Positions 33,308 to 41,113 of a stretch of 64,000 nt of DNA are shown here, piece after piece (position 1 is the stretch's first letter; each line of letters begins with the position of its first letter). The position numbers were made by a program, and so were the translations under genes. Below the pieces are notes generated by a model. The model worked only from the letters and a program-made list of their open reading frames with translations. It made no database searches and had not been told where the DNA came from. The stretch lies in contig NZ_JAEMNV010000003.1 in assembly GCF_016482825.1 (NCBI RefSeq), forward strand, positions 496,001-560,000, written 5' to 3'. The DNA is from Antrihabitans stalagmiti. Lineage in GTDB: Bacteria; Actinomycetota; Actinomycetes; Mycobacteriales; Mycobacteriaceae.

Positions 33308-34759
33308 TCAGCGCTCCTGGTAGGTGGTGATGGTCGGCGCGACGTGGGATTTACCCGTCGCAGGTGATTCGACGGGGGTGTCGTCGAGGTCGGATTGCGC
33401 CAATGACCGGCCGGTCATACGGAAATACACGGCGATCAGAACTCCGATCGCGAGCCAGGCAAGCCCGACGACCTTGGCGTTGTCGCTGGCACTCCAGAGC
33501 GCGTAGATCAGTACGGCTGCGCCGAGGGTCGGCGAGACCCAGTGCACGAAAATCCGTCGGCTCTGCATTCGCGCTCCGAAGTGCACCAGCACACTGATAT
33601 GAAGCAGGATGTATGCGGTCAGAGCGCCGAACGTGACGAGGCTTGTGAGCAGTGCAGGGTTCTCGACTCCGACGATGCCAACGATGAGCGACAGCCCCGT
33701 GATGAAGATCATTGCGTTCGCGGGTGCTTTGGTCCTCGAATTCACCACTGCCAGGATCTTTGGGAGCTGGCGGTCGCGAGCCATGCTGAACACCAGACGT
33801 GATGACGTTGCGTTCGACGCCATGATGTTGGCGAACAATGCGATGAGTGCCGCAGTAAGAGTGACGACGACCTGGAACCAGTGCGCCATGACCTGACCGG
33901 TGAGGTTGTAGAAGGCGTTGTTGGTGTCATCGCCTTCGGCGAACACGGTACCGGCGGGGACGAAGATCGCGGCGATGTATACCTGAATGACGAAAAGCGC
34001 TGTCACCAACCACAACACGATCATGGTGGCCTTCGATACTGTCTTTCCGCCTCCTTTGGCTTCCTCGTTGAGAGTCGAGATGGCGTCGAAGCCGATGAAG
34101 CTCAGGGCTGCGATGGGGATGGCACCGAAGACGAGCGACCACGAGAACGTTTCGGCGCGAAATAGCGGATCGAGGGAGAAATGGCCCTTGCCTTGCGTAA
34201 CTGCCACCAGTGCCCATCCGACGAACACGGCCAGGACCAGAAGCTGGATGATCAGGAAGATCTTGTTCATCGTTGCGGTAAAGGTGATGCCCCGCAGGTT
34301 GATCGCGGCGGTCATCACAACGAAGACGACGATCCAGATCCATGCCGGCAAGCCGGGGACTAGGGATGTCATTGCCGACGCTGCGAAGACTGACAGCAAA
34401 GCGGGTAGGAGCAAGTAGTCGAGCAGAATCGCCCAGCCCGCCAAGAATCCGACGAACTGATTGATTCCGTACCGGACGTAGGAGTACGCCGAGCCCGCTA
34501 TCGGGAAGCTCAACGCCATCTCCCGGTAGCTCAGCGCGCTGAACACCATGGCGATTGCGGCGACGATGTACACCAAGGCAACCGCGCCCGACGAAAAGTT
34601 ATACACGATGCCAAAGACGGCGATCGGCGCAATGGGGACCATGTAGATGAGTCCGTAGATCACCACATCGGCCAAGCTCATAGACCGCTTCAACTCAGGC
34701 TCGTACCCGAGTCTTTCCAGCTCAACGTTTGCCGAAGTGTTCTCGTCGACCGCGTTCAT
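33308..34759 (-). CDS. APC-superfamily permease of the formamidase operon
   Basis: 483 aa with about 12 TM segments. N-terminal MSLADVVIYGLIYMVPIAPI, FPIAGSAYSYVRYGINQ and TM6 LSFIGFDAISTLNEEAKGG place it in the amino-acid/amine permease group, close to the other permease here but not a recent duplicate. It is the first gene of the permease-dmfA1-dmfA2 operon and probably imports the amide that the enzyme hydrolyses. Confidence 0.88.
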   Translation of the reverse strand: MNAVDENTSANVELERLGYEPELKRSMSLADVVIYGLIYMVPIAPIAVFGIVYNFSSGAVALVYIVAAIAMVFSALSYREMALSFPIAGSAYSYVRYGINQFVGFLAGWAILLDYLLLPALLSVFAASAMTSLVPGLPAWIWIVVFVVMTAAINLRGITFTATMNKIFLIIQLLVLAVFVGWALVAVTQGKGHFSLDPLFRAETFSWSLVFGAIPIAALSFIGFDAISTLNEEAKGGGKTVSKATMIVLWLVTALFVIQVYIAAIFVPAGTVFAEGDDTNNAFYNLTGQVMAHWFQVVVTLTAALIALFANIMASNATSSRLVFSMARDRQLPKILAVVNSRTKAPANAMIFITGLSLIVGIVGVENPALLTSLVTFGALTAYILLHISVLVHFGARMQSRRIFVHWVSPTLGAAVLIYALWSASDNAKVVGLAWLAIGVLIAVYFRMTGRSLAQSDLDDTPVESPATGKSHVAPTITTYQER

Positions 34760-34921
34760 AGGTCGGGCCTTCCGGTGAGTGAGGTGATTTCCACAGCAGG
34801 CGGCTTTCGGAAACCGGCCAGGCGAATAAAGCAGGCAGGACGCCTGGTCCGCGGGCCGGCGGATGTGTCGACTCAGGGTTAGGCGGTGAACTCAAGGTAG
34901 CCAGCGCATGACTTGCCAACA

Positions 34922-34939
34922 ATCGGTACTTTTACCGAT
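34922..34939. promoter_or_regulatory. Operator candidate upstream of the permease-formamidase operon
   Basis: ATCGGTA (34922-34928), CTTT and TACCGAT (34933-34939) form a perfect inverted repeat 163 bp before the permease start, in the 296-bp gap that otherwise holds no gene. Confidence 0.55.
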
Positions 34940-35055
34940 GCGCAGCTCCCGCCGCGACGCGAGCCTCAACGTGGACATCCGAAAGATCAAGTCCCCAGCC
35001 AGGTTGCAGAGTTCCTGGCAGCTTTGGTGGACGTGTGCGCTGTGGTGTCGGTGCG

Positions 35056-35643
35056 TCAGAGGGTGCGAGGTTTCCAGCTCGGCCTTTTCTGTTCGAACGC
35101 GCTGATCAGGCCGTTGTGTTGTTCGGTGATGGCGATGTCGTCGAGTCCGTTGAGTAGTTGCCATCGGGTGTGGTCGTTGATCGTGAAGGTGAAGGCGTGC
35201 GGTCCAGCGGTGATGACGCGTGTAGTCAGGTCGACAGCCACCTCCTCGCACGCATCGTCCTCGACCGCATTCCATAGCTGTTCGACCTCGTCGCCGGTGA
35301 CTTGTGCTGTGAGGAGCCCGTTCTTTCCAGCGTTGCTGCGAAAGATATCGGCGAATCGGGATGAGACGACGACGCGAATCCCGTAGTCCAACAATGCCCA
35401 AACAGCGTGTTCGCGGGAAGATCCAGTGCCGAAATCGGGTCCGACGATCAGGATCTTGCCGTGATCGAAGGGTGTGGTGTTGAGAATGAAAGTGGGATCG
35501 GCACGCCAGGTTGCGAACAGCGCATCGTCGTAACCGGTTCGGGTCACACGCTTCATGAACGCCGATGGACAGATCTGATCGGTGTCGATGTTGCTGCGGC
35601 GCAGAGGTATTGCGATTCCGGAGCAGCGGGTGAAAGCGTCCAC
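35056..35643 (-). CDS. LeuD-like hydro-lyase small subunit
   Basis: 195 aa, typical of the 3-isopropylmalate/aconitase-family small subunit. The signatures are [16 protein letters not shown], the swivel-domain motif [17 protein letters not shown], and [18 protein letters not shown]. Such subunits need a LeuC-type [4Fe-4S] large subunit, which is not in this window. It is the last gene of the operon (GTG start, GAGGAA upstream, 42 bp after the dioxygenase). It probably adds water across a C=C of a ring-fission product and not in leucine synthesis (inference). Confidence 0.85.
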   Translation of the reverse strand: MDAFTRCSGIAIPLRRSNIDTDQICPSAFMKRVTRTGYDDALFATWRADPTFILNTTPFDHGKILIVGPDFGTGSSREHAVWALLDYGIRVVVSSRFADIFRSNAGKNGLLTAQVTGDEVEQLWNAVEDDACEEVAVDLTTRVITAGPHAFTFTINDHTRWQLLNGLDDIAITEQHNGLISAFEQKRPSWKPRTL

Positions 35644-35685
35644 AAGGTTCCTCGCAGCAGTTGAGGGGACGCGCCTGCCGGCGGG

Positions 35686-36549
35686 TCAGATAGTGGGCTC
35701 CAGGACGAAGTCGTAGTGCGCGACGAGGAACGGTTCGTCGGTGACCTTGCCGTCGGGGCTGAGACCGGGGTCGTGCTCGACGAACGGGACGATCAGCGCA
35801 TCCTTGACGCCGAAGACGACGTCGGTGTCGAGGTAGTCGGCGCCCTGCTGGAACAGGTGAGTGATCAGTTTGCGGTAATCGGGTTCCTCGAACAGGAAAT
35901 GTACGTGCGCGGGACGGTATTCGCTGATCTCGGTCTTCGTGATCAGGTCACCGACCGGCCCGTCCATCGGAATGGTGTACCCGAGCGGTGCGATGGTGCG
36001 CACGCAATAGGTTCCGTCCTGTCTGGCTTGATATTTCGCGCGAAGTCGGGCTTCGTCGATCTCGGGCATTTGCGCTTCGTAGGTGCCGTCGGCGTCGGCC
36101 TGCCACACGTCGAGGACGGCACCAGGGATCGGGGTGCCTGCGGTATCGGTGACCGTGCCGGTGATGAACAACGGAGTGCCGGGGATCCCGTCGGACATGT
36201 CGTGGCCGAACGGAGCCGGCGGTGACCCGTCGATGTGGAACGGCCCGAGAACCGTTGCGGGGGTGGCTTCCTCGGCGAAGCGGTTGTTGAGCTGCACGAC
36301 GAGCATGCTGAGGCCGACGACATCGGAGGCGAGGATGAATTCCTGGCGTTTGTCGGTACTGATCTGACCGGTGGCGGTGAGCCATTCGATCGCGGTCATC
36401 CACTCCTCGGCGGTCAGTTCGACTTCACGGGCGTAGTCGTGAATGTGCCGCACGAGGGCGGTCATAAGCTGGGCCAGTCGTGGCGATTGTGCTGTGGCCC
36501 AACGTGTGACGGCGAGGTCGGTGATGTTGTCCTCGGTGACGAATGCCAT
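35686..36549 (-). CDS. Intradiol ring-cleavage dioxygenase (hydroxyquinol/catechol 1,2-dioxygenase type)
   Basis: 287 aa. An N-terminal dioxygenase helical domain (VRHIHDYAREVELTAEEW) is followed by the catalytic domain. The Fe(III) ligands appear as Tyr in ADADGTYEAQ, Tyr in APLGYTIPMDGPVG, and the His pair in EYRPAHVHFLFE, the standard Tyr-Tyr-His-His set. It opens a catechol or trihydroxybenzene between the hydroxyls to a muconate. AGGAG precedes the ATG. The position between a citryl-CoA-lyase-like and a LeuD-like gene is unusual for an intradiol enzyme. Confidence 0.92.
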   Translation of the reverse strand: MAFVTEDNITDLAVTRWATAQSPRLAQLMTALVRHIHDYAREVELTAEEWMTAIEWLTATGQISTDKRQEFILASDVVGLSMLVVQLNNRFAEEATPATVLGPFHIDGSPPAPFGHDMSDGIPGTPLFITGTVTDTAGTPIPGAVLDVWQADADGTYEAQMPEIDEARLRAKYQARQDGTYCVRTIAPLGYTIPMDGPVGDLITKTEISEYRPAHVHFLFEEPDYRKLITHLFQQGADYLDTDVVFGVKDALIVPFVEHDPGLSPDGKVTDEPFLVAHYDFVLEPTI

Positions 36550-36559
36550 GGAGAACTCC

Positions 36560-37378
36560 TTAGCTGGAATACGGGTAGGGCTCGGGATCGACTGATTCGT
36601 TGTGCAGGTCCACGGACAGAAAGATGTCGTTGCCGACCGGTCGGTGCAGTTCCTCGGCGAGTTGCCCGATCAGGCCGGCGGTGCGGGCGAGCAGCGCGAA
36701 TCCACGCAGCAGTTGTAGCGGCAGTCCCAGATCGGCCAACGCCGCGCCGCACACCCCGGCACCGTTGAGCGGCAACGTCTTTCCCAGCACCTGCGGATGC
36801 ACGCGTCCGATGGCGGCGAACAGTGCCAGATGTGGTCCGAAGAGGCCTTCCTCGGTGGCGATCTGCATCAGCCGAGGTGTGCGTGGGTCACCCTGTTTGT
36901 GCACGTGGTGGCCCAGTCCGGGGACGAACGCGTTCTCGGCTCGGCGGTTCTGCACGACCTCCAACGCGACCTTGTCCCAGTCGGAGTGAGCGGTCGGCAG
37001 CTCGCCCTCGATCCCGGCGAGCACGGTGTGCAGAAATTTGCCGGTGTCCTCGGTGACGCCGAGGAAACGGGAGCCGCCGCCGAGTAACCCGGCGGCCAAC
37101 GCGCCCTGGATCGAGTCCGGTGCCGAGAGGTAGGTGAGCCGAGTGACGATCGCGGTGGGGGTGAACCCGTGATCGGCGAGGGCAGCGAGTACTGCCTCGA
37201 ACACCCGCACCTCACCGGTGGTCGGTCGCCGTTGCGTCGCAAGCCAGAACGCGAGCTCACCGAACCCGACCTTGCCCATCACATCGTCGGCGAGATCCTG
37301 GCCGAGCAGAGTGATGGTGTGCAGGCTGGATGCGCCAAGCGCGGTGGGGTAAGTGGGCTGATCTTGTCGGCTGTTCAT
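36560..37378 (-). CDS. Citryl-CoA-lyase-like short citrate-synthase-family protein
   Basis: 272 aa, far shorter than citrate synthase (about 430) but the size of the C-terminal lyase module. The motif FVPGLGHHVHKQGDPRTPRL corresponds to the catalytic GFGHxVYK-DPR region, and LNGAGVCGAALADLGLP completes the CoA-binding fold. It should cleave a 3-hydroxy-3-carboxyacyl-CoA to acetyl-CoA and a 2-oxo acid. Its ATG overlaps the TGA of the CoA-transferase (ATGA, 37375-37378), so the two act in succession: CoA attachment, then cleavage. Confidence 0.85.
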   Translation of the reverse strand: MNSRQDQPTYPTALGASSLHTITLLGQDLADDVMGKVGFGELAFWLATQRRPTTGEVRVFEAVLAALADHGFTPTAIVTRLTYLSAPDSIQGALAAGLLGGGSRFLGVTEDTGKFLHTVLAGIEGELPTAHSDWDKVALEVVQNRRAENAFVPGLGHHVHKQGDPRTPRLMQIATEEGLFGPHLALFAAIGRVHPQVLGKTLPLNGAGVCGAALADLGLPLQLLRGFALLARTAGLIGQLAEELHRPVGNDIFLSVDLHNESVDPEPYPYSS

Positions 37379-38571
37379 GACGGGTTCGTCTCCGATGCAA
37401 CGGTATTCGCCGCGAGCCAGGCGCGGACCTCGTCGTTGTGCTCACCCAGAGCAGGCGGCGCCAGGTCGTAGCGGGCGGGGATGGTGGAGAAGGTGATCGG
37501 GTTGCGCACCCCTGCGGCGCTGGCTCCGGCGGGGCCGACCTGCACGATCGGATCGAGGCCGAGCTTTTCGGCGTACTGCACGCCCTGGGCAATGGTGTTG
37601 ATCGGCCCGTTCGGGACACCGACTTCGTTGAGTTTGTCGAACCAGTAGGTCGCGGATTCGGTCTTCAGCCGTTCGACGAGCAGTGGACGCAGTTCTTCGC
37701 GCTTCGCGGTGCGGTCGGCGTTGCGCGCGAATCGGTCGTCGTCGGCGAGTTCCGGAAGACCCAGCACGGCAACGAGTTTGCGGAACTGAGCGTCGTTGCC
37801 TGCGGCGATGATCAGGTCGTTGTCTGCGGTGGGGAGCGGCTCGTAGGGGAACAGGCTCGGATGCGCGTTGCCCATCCGGTTCGGTGTGACGCCGCCCGCG
37901 ACGTAGGCGGAGGTTTGGTTGACCAGACCGCTCATCGCGGAGGCGAGCAGGCTGGTTTCGATGTGCTGGCCTTCGCCGGTCTGGGCACGGTGCCGCAGGG
38001 CAGCGAGGATCCCGATCGTGGAGTGCAGACCGGCCATCACGTCGAAGACGCTGATCCCGGCCCGGTAGGCGGGTCCGTCGGGGTCGCCGGTGAGGCTCAT
38101 CAAGCCCGACATGGCCTGCACGATCAGGTCGTAGCCGGGGATCGAGGCGCCTTCGGCGGTGCCGAAACCGCTGATCGAGCAGTAGATGACGGCCTCGTTG
38201 CGGTCTTTGACCGAGTCGTAGTCCAGGCCGAACCGGGTGAGCCCGCCGGGTTTGAAGTTCTCCACCACGATGTCGGCGTTCGCGGCGAGTGCCTGTGCGA
38301 CGGTGAGGTCGTCGTCGTTCTTGAAGTCGAGGACGATCGACCTCTTGTTGCGGTTGATCGCGGCGTAGTAGGTGGACACGCCGTCCTCGCGCACCGGCGG
38401 CACCCAGGACCGGGTGTCGTCGCCGCCGGGGCTTTCGACCTTGATCACCTCGGCGCCCATGTCCGCGAGCAGCATCGTGGCGTACGGGCCGGCCAGCACG
38501 CGGGAGAAGTCGGCGATGACGATTCCGTCCAGGGGGCGGGTGGGGGTGTCATCGGATTCGGGGGGAGCCAC
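37375..38571 (-). CDS. Class III (CaiB/BaiF) CoA-transferase
   Basis: 398 aa from a GTG at 38571 with AAAGGACCCCCA upstream. Family blocks: LDGIVIADFSRVLAGPYATM, ADMGAEVIKVESPGGDDTR, NRNKRSIVLDFK and PGYDLIVQAMSGLMSLTGDP. It moves CoA between a donor thioester and a carboxylate. Because its product would feed the adjacent citryl-CoA-lyase-like enzyme, the acceptor is likely a tertiary-hydroxy di- or tricarboxylate formed from the ring (inference). Confidence 0.9.
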   Translation of the reverse strand: MAPPESDDTPTRPLDGIVIADFSRVLAGPYATMLLADMGAEVIKVESPGGDDTRSWVPPVREDGVSTYYAAINRNKRSIVLDFKNDDDLTVAQALAANADIVVENFKPGGLTRFGLDYDSVKDRNEAVIYCSISGFGTAEGASIPGYDLIVQAMSGLMSLTGDPDGPAYRAGISVFDVMAGLHSTIGILAALRHRAQTGEGQHIETSLLASAMSGLVNQTSAYVAGGVTPNRMGNAHPSLFPYEPLPTADNDLIIAAGNDAQFRKLVAVLGLPELADDDRFARNADRTAKREELRPLLVERLKTESATYWFDKLNEVGVPNGPINTIAQGVQYAEKLGLDPIVQVGPAGASAAGVRNPITFSTIPARYDLAPPALGEHNDEVRAWLAANTVASETNPS

Positions 38572-38618
38572 TGGGGGTCCTTTCGGGTCGGACGCGGGAA
38601 CGATTGCGCGGGTGCGGG

Positions 38619-39986
38619 TCAGCCGTCGACGAGGTCGAAGCTGAACAGTCGGTCGCGCGACGCTTCGGCGCGGCGGCGGATGTCGTCGATGTCGATGCCC
38701 ACAAGGCGGCCGCGGTGCTTGCGGACTTGTCCGGCGACGAGGACGGTGTCTATATTTCCGGGGTGCCCGGCGCCGACGATGCTGGCTGCGATGTCGTTGG
38801 CGGGCAACAGGTTTGCGTCGTCGAGCCGGAGAACTATGAGGTCGGCGTCCTTGCCGACGGTGATGGAGCCGGTCTTGTCGTCCAAGCCGGATGCGCGTGC
38901 TCCTTCGATGGTGGCCATCGCGAGCAGGTCGGCGGGGGTGAACGCCGGTAGCGATTCGTAGGTGTCGGGCGCGATGCTGATGCCGACGTTCTGGGCGAGC
39001 AGCGCGGCGCGCATGACGTTGAACATGTCGCCGGCGACGGAGGCTTCCGTGTCGATGCTGAGGCTTGGCCGGATACCTGCCGCGAGCAGGCGTCCGGTGG
39101 CGGGTGCGCCGAGGCCGGGCAGGACCGCTTCCACTGCGGCGGAGACCGAGGCGTGGCCGCCGGTGTCGGCGAGCATTTTCAGTTCGTCGTCGTCGCTGGT
39201 GCAGCAGTGAATGAACAGCAGATCTTCGCCGAGCAGTCCGGCGTCGCCGAGGGATCCGATGCCGTGGAACTGCGGACCCCATGGACCGTTGCCGACGTGC
39301 ATGCTGGAACGGATTGCCAGTTCACGGGCGAGGGCGAGGTCTTGGGTGGTGACCTCGAGGGTGGACAGTTCTGGTCCGCGCAGCATCGCCTGCAGTGTGA
39401 CCAGGGCGTCGTCGTCGGCGAGGACCTCGGCGCGGACGCGGCGGATGTCTTCGGGATGGGTGGCTTCCCCGCGCAGCATCCATTTGTTGGAGTCGATCGA
39501 GGGCCAGCCGAACGCGAACACGCCACGGATACCAGAGTCGCGCAGCGCGGCGATCGCGGCGTCGGTGTGTTCGGGACTGTTCTGGATGTGGGATTCGTCG
39601 CGGAGGGTGGTGATGCCGGCATCGAGCGCGCCGAGGGCGCCGGTGAGGTTGCCGATGTAGACGTCGTCGGGGGAGAACTGCGGTCCCCAGGTGAGCTGGA
39701 TGTGTTGGCGATATTTGGGGAAGTCCCAGCCCGTTCCGACTTGGCGGATCGCGCCCTGCCAGGTGTGGCGGTGAGTGTCTACGAATCCGGGCAGCACGGC
39801 CCGGTTGGTGCCGTCGATGACAGTGGCGCCGGTCGGGTCCAGCGCGGGTCCGACGGCGAGGATGCGTCCGTCGTCGATGAGGACGTCGCCGAACAGGTCG
39901 CCGAGTCGGTCGTCTTGGGTCAACAGGTGCGCGCCACGAATCAGGATGCGGCCCTGAGGAATATCGGTGCGGAGGGCGGTGGCCAT
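38619..39986 (-). CDS. Amidohydrolase-superfamily deaminase/dechlorinase-type enzyme
   Basis: 455 aa, cyclic-amidohydrolase (ATZ/TRZ, guanine-deaminase-like) group. The metal-binding HxH is in GFVDTHRHTWQGAIRQ, later His in SSMHVGNGPWGP and FIHCCTSDDDE, and the Asp region is SLSIDTEASVAGDMF. It should hydrolyse an amino or other substituent on a nitrogen-containing ring. AAGGA is eight bases before the ATG. Its 5' end overlaps the hydrolase gene by 46 bp. In an aromatic pathway it would remove a ring nitrogen or open a heterocycle (inference). Confidence 0.85.
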   Translation of the reverse strand: MATALRTDIPQGRILIRGAHLLTQDDRLGDLFGDVLIDDGRILAVGPALDPTGATVIDGTNRAVLPGFVDTHRHTWQGAIRQVGTGWDFPKYRQHIQLTWGPQFSPDDVYIGNLTGALGALDAGITTLRDESHIQNSPEHTDAAIAALRDSGIRGVFAFGWPSIDSNKWMLRGEATHPEDIRRVRAEVLADDDALVTLQAMLRGPELSTLEVTTQDLALARELAIRSSMHVGNGPWGPQFHGIGSLGDAGLLGEDLLFIHCCTSDDDELKMLADTGGHASVSAAVEAVLPGLGAPATGRLLAAGIRPSLSIDTEASVAGDMFNVMRAALLAQNVGISIAPDTYESLPAFTPADLLAMATIEGARASGLDDKTGSITVGKDADLIVLRLDDANLLPANDIAASIVGAGHPGNIDTVLVAGQVRKHRGRLVGIDIDDIRRRAEASRDRLFSFDLVDG

Positions 39987-41110
39987 CGCGGGTGTCCTTC
40001 GGTGAGTCGGTCGGCGAACCAGTCGGCGATGCGGGTGTGTTTGTCGTGGGAGTGGTTGTAGATGCAGTGATCGCCGTCAGGAAATTCGCTCCACGTCTTG
40101 TCGGTCGAGGCTGCGCGTTCGAACAGGGCACGTGCGTTCTCGATCAGAAAAATCTGGTCAGGTGTGCCGTGCATGACGTGCAGCGGGCAATGCAGCGACG
40201 CAAGCGTGTCGTCGGTCAACACGAAGCTGTCCATCACCGTTTTGGCGTGGATCGGGTCGTCGATCCCGAGGAGTGCCTGCACCTTGGTGATGAAGCGGCG
40301 GTAGCGGTTCAGAATCTCCGCCGGGCGTACGGTGCCGCCGTTGACGCAGCAGGCGTCGATCCGGTCGTCCGTGGCGGCGGTCAGCGCGGCGAGGAAGCCG
40401 CCCATGCTGTTGCCCCAGATCCCGACCCGATCGGCAAGCCGATCGTCGGCGTAGAGGTGATCGACCATTGCCGAAAACGCTTTCGGCACATCGGGTGTCA
40501 GGTGCAGACCGTGCAGGATCCGGGTTTCGCCTTGGCCGGGCCCGTCCACGAGAAAGGCCGCGACACCGCGATCGAGCAGATAGGTGGCGCCGACGTGGTA
40601 CTCCTCGCGCCACCCGTCGAAACCGCCCATCACGATCACCACCGGGGGCGCGGTGACCCCGGGTGGGCGCAACAACCACCCACACAGGTGCCCACCCTGA
40701 TACGGGATTTCGACGTGCTCGACCGCGGGGTCGGTGAGATCGCCTGCCGCCCCGTAGAACTCGATTAGCTTGTGGTACATCGACTTCTTGCGGGGATCGG
40801 AGTCCGGCAGCGGTACCTGTCCGACCCGAAAGCAGGCACTCGCCCGTAGATAGTCGCTGTGGGCGGTGACGCGGTGTCCGGCCCTCAGAGCGGCGTGGGC
40901 GGTGTCGGCGATGCGTGTACCGATACGTGCTGCGGCGACGGCCCACGGCACACCGGAGTCAGCCAGGGCGTAGAGCTCCACGACCTCGGCGTAGTCCATG
41001 CCGTTGCCGATCAACCGCTGCATCGGCATCGCGCGTTTGTGCGCGGCGACTTCGGCTTGCCACGGTGGTGGCGTCTCGGTGTCTGGTGTGGTTTGCGTCG
41101 TCTGTGTCAT
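39941..41110 (-). CDS. Alpha/beta hydrolase, 2,6-dihydroxypseudooxynicotine-hydrolase-like
   Basis: 389 aa with the long N-terminal helical region of the DHPON-hydrolase family (YLRASACFRVGQVPLPD, RKKSMYHKLIEFY) before the alpha/beta fold. The nucleophile elbow is IWGNSMGGFLAA, and a C-terminal His lies in PDGDHCIYNHSHD. The characterised relative from nicotine degradation cleaves a C-C bond between a ketone and a hydroxylated pyridine ring. Here it is 3 bp after an FAD monooxygenase gene and could release a hydroxylated ring from an acyl side chain. Confidence 0.85.
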   Translation of the reverse strand: MTQTTQTTPDTETPPPWQAEVAAHKRAMPMQRLIGNGMDYAEVVELYALADSGVPWAVAAARIGTRIADTAHAALRAGHRVTAHSDYLRASACFRVGQVPLPDSDPRKKSMYHKLIEFYGAAGDLTDPAVEHVEIPYQGGHLCGWLLRPPGVTAPPVVIVMGGFDGWREEYHVGATYLLDRGVAAFLVDGPGQGETRILHGLHLTPDVPKAFSAMVDHLYADDRLADRVGIWGNSMGGFLAALTAATDDRIDACCVNGGTVRPAEILNRYRRFITKVQALLGIDDPIHAKTVMDSFVLTDDTLASLHCPLHVMHGTPDQIFLIENARALFERAASTDKTWSEFPDGDHCIYNHSHDKHTRIADWFADRLTEGHPRWPPPSAPIFLRAAS

Positions 41111-41113
41111 CGG

